A DNA stretch of 64,000 nucleotides from contig CAZYQI010000013.1 in assembly GCA_964649745.1 (NCBI GenBank), positions 1-64,000 on the forward strand, in the 5' to 3' direction. Both the position numbers and the translations under genes were made by a program. This DNA is from CAZEHS01 sp964649745. GTDB taxonomy: Bacteria; Bacillota; Clostridia; Peptostreptococcales; Acidaminobacteraceae. Below the pieces are notes generated by a model, which was not told the DNA's origin, made no database searches, and saw only the letters and a list, made by a program, of their open reading frames with translations. How positions within the stretch are numbered: position 1 is the first letter of the stretch; every line of letters starts with the position of its first letter. Positions 1-6,481 of this stretch are shown piece by piece.

Positions 1-17
1 AGCTATAAGCTTTTTTG

Positions 18-47
18 AACCACCCGCATAGCGGGTGGTTTTCGTTT
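18..47 (+). terminator. Rho-independent terminator at left edge
   Basis: A 10-bp perfect stem (AACCACCCGC / GCGGGTGGTT) with a 3-nt loop is followed on the + strand by TTCGTTT. On the minus strand the stem is followed by CAAAAAA rather than a T tract, so it most likely ends a + strand gene lying outside the window. Confidence 0.7.
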
Positions 48-204
48 AATACAAATAAGGGTCCAGACCCATGGTAATGGGTTTGGACCTATGCTGGCTG
101 AGCCATGCCTGTTCTTGGTCAGTAAATTTTACAGAACCGGTTTCTCCATGAACCATCGTGATTGAAATGACCGCCATAAGGAAGGTCAGAATCCATTTTT
201 TCAT
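46..204 (-). pseudogene. 5-prime fragment of a periplasmic solute-binding-domain sensor
   Basis: This 52-codon reading frame starts MKKWILTFLMAV, a signal peptide of about 20 residues, and continues FTDQEQAWLSQHRSKPITMG. That is the usual opening of an SBP_bac_3 domain (FTxxExxWLxxHxxI.vgvd) as found at the N terminus of extracytoplasmic sensor kinases and diguanylate cyclases. It then stops with TAA just where the first beta strand should continue, next to the terminator at the window edge. No recognisable ribosome site precedes the ATG. I read it as the 5-prime remnant of a truncated gene. A genuine small secreted peptide is the alternative. Homology is judged by eye only. Confidence 0.5.
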
Positions 205-245
205 CCGCTCACAGGCCTTTCCAGGGTTTTCAGCGTCTCGGTTTC

Positions 246-355
246 ATTATTATATTGATACCACCATCTGAGGTGTGTCAACTTTTTTCTTTTCATCCTT
301 CTAGGGATTCCTCCGACACTTCATGACACGCCGTGAACCCTGATGGTGGTATAAT
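246..355. promoter_or_regulatory. Divergent promoters with mirror-image 11-bp repeats
   Basis: TATAAT boxes lie on the + strand (350-355) and the minus strand (254-249), facing opposite ways. Each is preceded by the same 11-mer, GATGGTGGTAT: at 342-352 on + and, inverted, as ATACCACCATC at 258-268. Further upstream both arms carry a TGACAC sequence (324-329 on +; 280-275 on minus). The + arm would drive the ornithine cyclodeaminase-family gene, the minus arm the truncated sensor fragment. The shared repeat could be an operator or just a duplicated promoter. Spacing to a -35 box is about 21 nt, so the -35 assignment is weak. Confidence 0.4.
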
Positions 356-372
356 GGTCACGGAGGTGGACT

Positions 373-1365
373 ATGCTACTATTAAACGCAAACCACATAG
401 GGAATCTTTTTACGATGAAAGAGGCGATCGCCGCTGCCAAGGACGCTTTCCGACTACAGTCTTCCGGACTGGTGGAAGCCCCGGTAAGACAAAAGCTCTT
501 AGGTGAAAACGAACAGGACTGTATCCTTTTCATGCCGGGCTCCGTGGACGCCAGAAAGACAGCCGGGATCAAGATCGTATCCGTTTTCCCCGGGAACAGA
601 GACATCAATCGCCCGGTAGTATCGGCCACCATGCTGGTCCTAGACAGCCATACAGGTGAAACACTCTGTCTCCTGGATGGAACCTCGATGACACAGCTCC
701 GAACGGGAGCAGCAGCGGGAGCAGCCACGGATCTGCTAGCCCTCCCCGACGCAAAAATCGGGGCACTCTTCGGTACCGGAGGCCAGGCCATAAGGCAGCT
801 GGAAGCAATGCTGACCGTCCGAAAGCTGGAGGAGGTCCGTGTGTATTCCCGGTCTCCCGAGCAGCGTAAGGCCTTTGCAACGGCCATGAGCACTCAGTTC
901 GGCGAAAGCCACAGTGTGCGGATTATCGCTGTGGAAACGGCTGATCAGGCGGTTGAAGGCGCAGATATCATCTCAACCGCTACCACCAGCTTTGCCCCTG
1001 TATTCAACGGCGCCTTAGTCAAGCCCGGCGCCCATATCAACGGTTCCGGTTCCTTCACCCTGTCCATGCAGGAATTGGATGAAACCCTCATCAGCACCTG
1101 CGACAAGCTTTACATTGACGCCTGGGACGCCTGCGAGGAAGAGGCCGGTGATATCATCATCCCCATGAATGCCGGAAAATTCGGCAGGGAGCGTATCACC
1201 GGTGAGCTGGGAGAGTTGATTATGGGCAAGATTCCCGGCCGCACATCGGAAAAAGAGATCACCGTATTCAAAAGTGTGGGCATCGCCCCTCAGGACATCG
1301 TCACTGCCGACCGCATCTACCGCTCAGCCCTGGCCAAGGGCGTTGGGCAGAAGGTGGAGATGTAA
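373..1365 (+). CDS. Ornithine cyclodeaminase / mu-crystallin family protein
   Basis: 330 aa, the normal size for the OCD/mu-crystallin family of NAD(P)-dependent imine or amino-acid converting enzymes (ornithine to proline, alanine dehydrogenase, ketimine reduction). Visible features are the substrate-side GIKIVSVFPGN and LLDGTSMTQLRTGAAAG segments, where the Arg binds the carboxylate, and a Rossmann nucleotide loop GALFGTGGQAIRQL near residues 137-150. The start ATG has GGAGG 7 nt upstream. It stands alone, convergent with the carbamate kinase gene. The family assignment is firm, but the exact substrate cannot be read from sequence; ornithine is plausible given the neighbouring carbamate kinase. 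Confidence 0.88.
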   Translation: MLLLNANHIGNLFTMKEAIAAAKDAFRLQSSGLVEAPVRQKLLGENEQDCILFMPGSVDARKTAGIKIVSVFPGNRDINRPVVSATMLVLDSHTGETLCLLDGTSMTQLRTGAAAGAATDLLALPDAKIGALFGTGGQAIRQLEAMLTVRKLEEVRVYSRSPEQRKAFATAMSTQFGESHSVRIIAVETADQAVEGADIISTATTSFAPVFNGALVKPGAHINGSGSFTLSMQELDETLISTCDKLYIDAWDACEEEAGDIIIPMNAGKFGRERITGELGELIMGKIPGRTSEKEITVFKSVGIAPQDIVTADRIYRSALAKGVGQKVEM

Positions 1366-1378
1366 AGCGAAACATGAT

Positions 1379-1518
1379 AGCCACGGATAACACGGATGAG
1401 GGTTTGGTATCATTGCGAGAGGCACAGCAACGCAGCAATCTTCCATTTGGTTGTTTGCAACTGATAACGGGATGATGGTAAAAATACCTTCCGTGAAAAT
1501 CCGTGTTATCCGTGGCTA
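1379..1518. repeat. Inverted-repeat element copy 1 (CCACGGATAACACGGAT family)
   Basis: A 140-bp intergenic segment is bounded by an exact 19-nt inverted repeat, AGCCACGGATAACACGGAT at 1379-1397 and its complement at 1499-1517. The right end matches the right end of a second copy at 2641-2741. It has no coding content and sits between the convergent ocd and arcC genes. The termini suggest a small non-autonomous mobile element or a dispersed palindromic repeat. Confidence 0.6.
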
Positions 1519-1532
1519 AAGAACTTGAAAAC

Positions 1533-1562
1533 AAAGCACCCTGGAATTCCAGAGTGCTTTTT
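1533..1562 (-). terminator. Terminator downstream of arcC
   Basis: A near-perfect hairpin (AAAGCAC.CTGGAATTCCAG.GTGCTTT) lies 10 nt past the arcC stop codon. On the minus strand it is followed by TTTGTTTTC; on the + strand it ends in TTTTT, so it may work in both directions. Confidence 0.65.
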
Positions 1563-1571
1563 ACATGGATA

Positions 1572-2522
1572 TCAGTTGAATGTAACCACCGTGCCGGATT
1601 TGCCATCCAGGGCCTCTACGGCCTTGTTCAGGGAGGTAATGATGGCCTTCTTGTGGGGGTTCGCCTGGACGAACTTCATGGCCGCCTGCACCTTGGGCAG
1701 CATGCTGCCGGGTGCGAAATGGCCTTCCTCAACATATCGGGCCGCTTCTGCCAGGGTCATGACCGCCAGGGACTGCTGATTGGGCTTATTAAAATTGACG
1801 CAAACCTGCTCCACCTCTGTAAGAATCATCAGGATATCGGCATTCACATCCTCTGCCAGCCGCTCTGCTGCCAGGTCCTTATCGATGACCGCCGCAACCC
1901 CTTCCAGGGTACCGTCCATCTTCTCAATAACCGGAATACCGCCACCGCCAACTGTAATGACAATGGTGGAATCCCAGAGCCGTATGATGGAATCCAGCTC
2001 TACAATTTTTCGGGGCATGGGGGATGGAACCACCCGACGCCAGCCACGGCCCGCATCCTCCTTCATCACATAACCCTTTTCCGCCATGATGACCTTGGCA
2101 TCCGCTTCATTATAGAAGGGACCGATGGGTTTGGTTGGATTGGCAAACGCCGGGTCCTCCTTCTCCACCACCACCTGGGTCACCAGGCTGACCACCGGGA
2201 TATTCTTATTCCGCTTGTTCAATGCGTATTTAAGCCCCTGCTGGATATGGTATCCGATATACCCCTGACTCATGGCACCGCAAACGTCAAAGGGCATGGC
2301 CGGGGTTACCTCTCTGGCCGTTTCCGATGCCAGAAGGATTCGGCCTACCTGGGGCCCGTTCCCATGGGCAATGGCGATTTCGTACCCCTGACAGCTGATT
2401 TCCGCCAGGTATTCACAGGTATCTTTCACAACCTCCAGCTGGGCCTCTGCCGTGGCAGCGCTTCCCGGCGCCTGTAGGGCATTGCCTCCCAACGCGATAA
2501 CAACTCTAAGCGGTTGACCCAT
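1572..2522 (-). CDS. arcC: Carbamate kinase
   Basis: 316 aa. Transfers phosphate between carbamoyl phosphate and ADP, making ATP, ammonia and CO2 in catabolism of arginine, citrulline or related compounds. The N terminus RVVIALGGNALQ is the amino-acid kinase family carbamoyl-phosphate loop; AIAHGNGPQVG, TQVVVEKEDPAF and the GGGGIPV glycine loop follow in family order. Of the two clustered ATGs the downstream one was chosen because AGGAG lies 7 nt before it; the upstream ATG is only 1-2 nt from that site. No arcA, argF or arcD is in the window, so the carbamoyl phosphate source is unknown. Copies of one inverted-repeat element flank the gene on both sides. Confidence 0.93.
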   Translation of the reverse strand: MGQPLRVVIALGGNALQAPGSAATAEAQLEVVKDTCEYLAEISCQGYEIAIAHGNGPQVGRILLASETAREVTPAMPFDVCGAMSQGYIGYHIQQGLKYALNKRNKNIPVVSLVTQVVVEKEDPAFANPTKPIGPFYNEADAKVIMAEKGYVMKEDAGRGWRRVVPSPMPRKIVELDSIIRLWDSTIVITVGGGGIPVIEKMDGTLEGVAAVIDKDLAAERLAEDVNADILMILTEVEQVCVNFNKPNQQSLAVMTLAEAARYVEEGHFAPGSMLPKVQAAMKFVQANPHKKAIITSLNKAVEALDGKSGTVVTFN

Positions 2523-2597
2523 CGTCATTCTCCTTTCGGCTTTTAGAATAGTCCAGTGCTCAATTAATACCCCGCAAAAGAATTCCGCACACAAAAA

Positions 2598-2614
2598 AAT
2601 CCCGGTAAGGGATT
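2598..2614 (-). terminator. Terminator downstream of uppP
   Basis: On the minus strand AATCCC-TTACC-GGGATT is followed by an uninterrupted run of T. It is located between uppP and arcC and so separates their transcripts. Confidence 0.65.
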
Positions 2615-2640
2615 CCTAAAAAAGACAAGCATAACCCTTT

Positions 2641-2741
2641 GCCACGGATGAACACGGATTCACGCGGATGGAAATTACGGGTTAGCCCGTGAGTGAGCCG
2701 TGGATAAACCCCTTCCGTGTAAATCCGTGTTATCCGTGGCT
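2641..2741. repeat. Inverted-repeat element copy 2
   Basis: GCCACGGATGAACACGGAT at the left (2641-2659) and ATCCGTGTTATCCGTGGC at the right (2723-2740) form imperfect inverted termini. The right 30 nt match copy 1 at 1379-1518 almost exactly (CTTCCGTG.AAATCCGTG). The interior differs between copies. Confidence 0.55.
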
Positions 2742-2754
2742 ATATCTCTTGCCG

Positions 2755-3573
2755 TTAATTCAACAGATAAAAATACCCCAGCACAATTACACCCAGCACA
2801 ATCCTGTAATACCCAAAGGCCTTGAAATCGTGCTTCTGAATGTAGCTCATCAGGAACTTGATGGCGAACATGGATACCAGGAACGCCACCAGGGAGCCCA
2901 CTCCCAGAACTGTCCATTCAAGACCGGTGAAGGCGAAGCCGGCCTTTGCAAGCTTCATGGCGCTGGCCCCGAACATCACCGGCAGCGCCAGGAAAAAGGA
3001 AAACTCTGCCGCCACGGTACGTGAACAGCCCAGAAGAACGGAACCCACGATGGTGGCTCCAGAACGGGAGGTCCCCGGAATCAGGGCCAGCATCTGGAAC
3101 ACCCCGATGAATAACGCCAACAGGTAACTGAGATCCTTGAAGCTGTTTACTTTGGGAATAGCCTTTCTGTTTTCCAGCAGGATGAAAATCACACCATACA
3201 GGATCAGCGTGATGGATACCGTGGTAGGGTTGTAGAACAATGCATCGATGGCGTCATCGAAGAGAAGCCCTACAATCCCCGCCGGCACAGAGGCCACCAG
3301 AATTTTCACCCAAAGGTTCAGGGTATCCCGCTGCTGATATTTGTCCTTGCCTTTATCAAAGGGATTCAGCTTGCTGAAATACAGCACCAATACTGCAATG
3401 ATTGAGCCCAGCTGAATAACCACCATAAAGGTGCTTCGGAACACATCACTGAGATTGAACTTTATAAATTCTTCCACGAGAATCAAGTGACCGGTGCTGC
3501 TGACCGGAAGCCATTCCGTTATGCCCTGCACCACTCCCAGTATGACAGCTTTGATGATTTCCATAAATTCCAT
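2755..3573 (-). CDS. uppP: Undecaprenyl-diphosphatase
   Basis: 272 aa integral membrane enzyme that dephosphorylates undecaprenyl diphosphate to recycle the lipid carrier of cell-wall synthesis. Loss or overexpression alters bacitracin sensitivity in related bacteria. The two family signatures are present: GVVQGITEWLPVSSTGHL near residues 13-30, with the catalytic Glu and His, and PGTSRSGATI in the second half, with its Arg and Ser. Multiple hydrophobic segments cover the rest. The start was chosen for a GGAGG 9 nt upstream; an in-frame ATG three codons later is less well spaced. Single-gene unit ended by the hairpin downstream. Confidence 0.95.
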   Translation of the reverse strand: MEFMEIIKAVILGVVQGITEWLPVSSTGHLILVEEFIKFNLSDVFRSTFMVVIQLGSIIAVLVLYFSKLNPFDKGKDKYQQRDTLNLWVKILVASVPAGIVGLLFDDAIDALFYNPTTVSITLILYGVIFILLENRKAIPKVNSFKDLSYLLALFIGVFQMLALIPGTSRSGATIVGSVLLGCSRTVAAEFSFFLALPVMFGASAMKLAKAGFAFTGLEWTVLGVGSLVAFLVSMFAIKFLMSYIQKHDFKAFGYYRIVLGVIVLGYFYLLN

Positions 3574-3708
3574 ATTGTTGTGCCTCCACTCATATTCGGT
3601 TACCTGACTATTATAGCACAGGGCCCTTTGGGCTGACTCCGTCATGCCATAGACACCTCCGGAGCCAAAAAAATGACAGCCTATTCAGATGAAAAGCCTG
3701 GGAGATTT

Positions 3709-4074
3709 TTATTTCCAAGGCTTTTGTGCAGGACTATATTTTTTTACAAATTCAGACTTCAGGCTCATGGCCCCGAATCCGTCAATCTTGCAGTCGATAT
3801 TGTGATCCCCGTCCACAAGGCGTATTCCCTTGACCTTAGTACCCATTTTCAGGGCTGAAGAGCTTCCCTTTACCTTCAGATCTTTGATAATGGTCACTGA
3901 ATCGCCGTCCTTCAGGATATTGCCGTTGGCATCCTTCACCACCAGCTCTTCGCTGAGGTTTTCCACTGGCGACGACCATTCATGGGCGCATTCCGGGCAC
4001 ACAAACATCCCATCATTCTCATAGGTGTATTCCGACTTGCATTTGGGGCAGCTTGGCAAATTGTTCAATTGCAT
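3709..4074 (-). CDS. yjdM: YjdM/PhnA-family zinc-ribbon protein
   Basis: 121 aa. The N terminus carries two CxxC knuckles (CPKC at residues 9-12, CPEC at 26-29), followed by the small beta-barrel domain with DGDSVTIIKDLKVKGSS, the signature of the family once called alkylphosphonate uptake protein PhnA. Members are not required for phosphonate use and their role is unsettled. GGAGG precedes the ATG. A hairpin (AAAAGCCT..AGGCTTTT, 3692-3725) overlaps the stop codon and could be its terminator. Confidence 0.88.
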   Translation of the reverse strand: MQLNNLPSCPKCKSEYTYENDGMFVCPECAHEWSSPVENLSEELVVKDANGNILKDGDSVTIIKDLKVKGSSSALKMGTKVKGIRLVDGDHNIDCKIDGFGAMSLKSEFVKKYSPAQKPWK

Positions 4075-4156
4075 TTTCCTCCGGTATTTTCATATGCTCA
4101 CGAGAATCAATGATACCACAGCGGAAAAGATGAAGCAAATGCCGCCGGTCTTTGCC

Positions 4157-4906
4157 TTACAGCCGCGCTTCAATAAAATCGGATAGATCCCTGAACAGCG
4201 CTTCACTGTCCGGCTCATGACAGATAAGGTGCCCGGAGGCCGAATATCGGCAAAGCCGCTTATCCTTGGATCCTGCGTGGGTCAGGATATAATCCCCGCT
4301 GCGGGGAGACGCGGTGTCGTCCAGCAGCCCCTGGGCGATGAAAAGAGGACAGCGGAGCTCACTTAGCCTTCCCTTGGTGGTATGGAGCACCCGCTGGAAA
4401 TTCAGCAGGGTTTGCCAGGGAAATTTCACGGTGGACTCAAGATAATGGCGGATGTGAGCCCTGCCTCCGCTCCTTAAATCCTGTGCCGTATTCCGTAAAA
4501 TCTGCCGTTTGTGCCAGCAGTAAATCGGTGAATTGAGGGTGGCTATTCCTGCAACCGGATTATCAACGGCAAGATTCACTGCAATCAAGCCCCCTAGGGA
4601 AAAGCCCAGGATAAAAACTTGATCTGCCTCCTGCCGGAGGGCGTCCAAGTCCCTCTGTGCCGATTCGATCCACGCCTTCCCGCTGGTCCGGCGCAGCTCC
4701 GCCCGGCTTCCGCCGTGGCCGCTGAGCCTTGTGAAGAGAACCGTGAAGCCCTTTTCCCGCAGGAAGGCTCCCAGGGGCTCCACCTCTGACACACTTCCGC
4801 CAAAGCCGTGAATGAGAAGGATGCCTGTGTTCTTACTCTTTATTTTGCACGTCTCCATATCTGAGCACCTGTTCCTTTCACGATCACAGTAATAATTATT
4901 AACCAT
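4157..4906 (-). CDS. Alpha/beta hydrolase, carboxylesterase type
   Basis: 249 aa, about the size of the Est30/monoglyceride-lipase-like carboxylesterases. ILLIHGFGG (oxyanion loop) starts near residue 30, the nucleophile elbow is GFSLGG near residue 100, an acidic residue lies in QGLLDDTASP, and the catalytic His lies in SGHLICHEPD near the C terminus. A 17-residue Cys-rich leader precedes the fold, so the ATG at 4858 (METCKIKSK) is an alternative start; the upstream ATG has GAGG at good spacing. No signal peptide, so cytoplasmic. Substrate unknown. Confidence 0.85.
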   Translation of the reverse strand: MVNNYYCDRERNRCSDMETCKIKSKNTGILLIHGFGGSVSEVEPLGAFLREKGFTVLFTRLSGHGGSRAELRRTSGKAWIESAQRDLDALRQEADQVFILGFSLGGLIAVNLAVDNPVAGIATLNSPIYCWHKRQILRNTAQDLRSGGRAHIRHYLESTVKFPWQTLLNFQRVLHTTKGRLSELRCPLFIAQGLLDDTASPRSGDYILTHAGSKDKRLCRYSASGHLICHEPDSEALFRDLSDFIEARL

Positions 4907-5015
4907 AAAATCAGCCTCACTACTATACAGTATAGCAGGAGGCTGTAAGAATTCGGCGTATTCAATTAAAACTCTTCAACTACGGATGCTGATAGTGATC
5001 CGGTGGCGAATCGGA

Positions 5016-5369
5016 TCATTTTACCCGTAGGATTTTCTCCATGGCCTTCCCCTTCGCCAGTTCATCAATGAGCTTGTCCAGATATCGGATCTCCCGCATC
5101 AGCGGATCTGGTATGTCTTCAACCCGAACGCCGCAGACCACCCCTTTAATGAGCTCCCGCAAAGGATTCAACTGCGGCGCTTCCGCAAAAAAGGCTCTAA
5201 AATCCACCTGGGCCTCCAGCTGAGACGCCAGTTCCTGCTGGCTGTATCCTGTCAGCCAACGGATGATTTCATCCACTTCATCTTTCGTGCGGCCTTTTTT
5301 CTGGGCCTTGGCCACATAAAGCGGGTACACTCCTGACACTGGCATTGCATATACACGGTCCTTTGCCAT
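5016..5369 (-). CDS. DUF2200 family protein
   Basis: 117 aa, full length for the family. The characteristic opening VYAMPVSGVYPLYVAKAQKK, the middle DEIIRWLTGY and the closing GVVCGVRVEDIPDPLM then LDKLIDELAKGKAMEKIL are all present. Function is unknown; it is a small, soluble, mostly helical protein. AGGAGG precedes the ATG. Monocistronic by spacing. Confidence 0.8.
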   Translation of the reverse strand: MAKDRVYAMPVSGVYPLYVAKAQKKGRTKDEVDEIIRWLTGYSQQELASQLEAQVDFRAFFAEAPQLNPLRELIKGVVCGVRVEDIPDPLMREIRYLDKLIDELAKGKAMEKILRVK

Positions 5370-5494
5370 AGCGCCTCCTGATAGAATGGGGGTTGGGATC
5401 GGAATGGTGAAGCAAAGTCACTTATGGTAGGGTTCAGCGCTGGTAGATCGTACCGTGTTTATACATCGCATTTCCCGGAAGAATCCGGACGAAG

Positions 5495-5650
5495 CTACTT
5501 CATCCGATCATCATCTATTCCAATCAAAATATGACCGTCATGGTAATTGGCATAGGCACTAACAGACTTCAGCAGTGTTTTTGTGTAGTCCCTTTTATAC
5601 TCAACATATTTTGATTCCCCTAGCAACAGCTTCGCATCCATTCCTGTCAT
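5495..5650 (-). pseudogene. N-terminal fragment of an AlbA_2 (Schlafen-type) domain protein
   Basis: A 51-codon frame within an otherwise empty 395-bp gap. It reads LLLGESKYVEYKRDYTK then SVSAYANYHDGHILIGIDDD, the strongly conserved beginning of the AlbA_2/DUF4062-like putative DNA-binding domain (ExxxVEfKr..., FaN..GG.ilIGv.d). It ends abruptly at TAG after IDDDRMK, where full-length proteins continue for roughly 350 more residues. I read it as the 5-prime remnant of a deleted gene. The remainder of the gap shows no other coding sequence. Confidence 0.6.
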
Positions 5651-5764
5651 CCACCCTTCGTCCGGGCAATTCCGGAAGATGTTTATTCGTCCGGTTACAG
5701 TTTGTCATGTATAGTCTCAAGTCGCAATTTTATTCATCTGGATTTTCAATGTGAAAAAGACTTC

Positions 5765-6481
5765 CTACAGCCCAAATATATCTGATATATCCTCGTCAGC
5801 AATTGCTCTCCTGCTTTTATTCCCAGCGTTTTTCATCATGCTTTCCAACTTGCTCTCCATAGATTTCCTGACCAGTTCTTGTCCATCCAAATCCCTTAGC
5901 TCGAAGAAAAGCATGGGATTCTTGTCTACTCTGGCACCTATCCCATATAATACTGCCGCAACATGCTTGCACATGCTGGCCCAGTCAGGACAACTGCAAT
6001 CAAAATGGATTTCTTTTGGCGATGGAAACATGCCATACTTTTTCTCTGTAAATAAAACCTCCAATTCCTTTGGGAACTTTCCTTCAACTAATTGTTCCAA
6101 CGAATCGATTCTGTGATTGCACAATGCTGTGACCTGCTCCCACCTTTTGTTATTCAAAGTATCAATTCTGATCTCAACTTCATAGGGCTTGGCCCGGCTT
6201 CCCTGAACCTTCGCCACTACCCTTCCCTTAAATATCTTTAAATCCAACACCGTATTACTGCGAACATAGCTTTTACCCCTTGCAATCCGGTTCCCATAAT
6301 CTGCATAGCTCTCAAGATTCAAATTCCAAGCCTTTCCCCACCAACTCCTTGCCAGTGTCCTGCCTTCTATGATCACGGGCTCAATCTCTGGATCCTTCTT
6401 TTTAAGTTTCTCTAGGCTATTACTTGCCTTCGCCTTTTTTTCTGCAACGGATTCATACTTTGGGAATCCATAAAAACCCAT
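5765..6481 (-). CDS. SWIM zinc-finger protein partner of SNF2 helicase
   Basis: 238 aa. The SWIM zinc-binding motif CxCx(n)CxH appears as DCSCPDWASMCKHVAAV near residues 160-176. The upstream half has GRTLARSWWGKAWNLNLESY, typical of the small SWIM proteins encoded next to bacterial SNF2 ATPases. Its ATG overlaps the helicase stop codon by one base (TAATG), implying translational coupling and joint function. The molecular role is not established; SWIM domains are thought to bind DNA or protein. Confidence 0.85.
   Translation of the reverse strand: MGFYGFPKYESVAEKKAKASNSLEKLKKKDPEIEPVIIEGRTLARSWWGKAWNLNLESYADYGNRIARGKSYVRSNTVLDLKIFKGRVVAKVQGSRAKPYEVEIRIDTLNNKRWEQVTALCNHRIDSLEQLVEGKFPKELEVLFTEKKYGMFPSPKEIHFDCSCPDWASMCKHVAAVLYGIGARVDKNPMLFFELRDLDGQELVRKSMESKLESMMKNAGNKSRRAIADEDISDIFGL

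Noticed and set aside
1503..2477. Long open frame on the + strand opposite arcC
   Set aside because: It is antisense to a clearly recognised carbamate kinase, has no ribosome site and its composition is that of a shadow frame.
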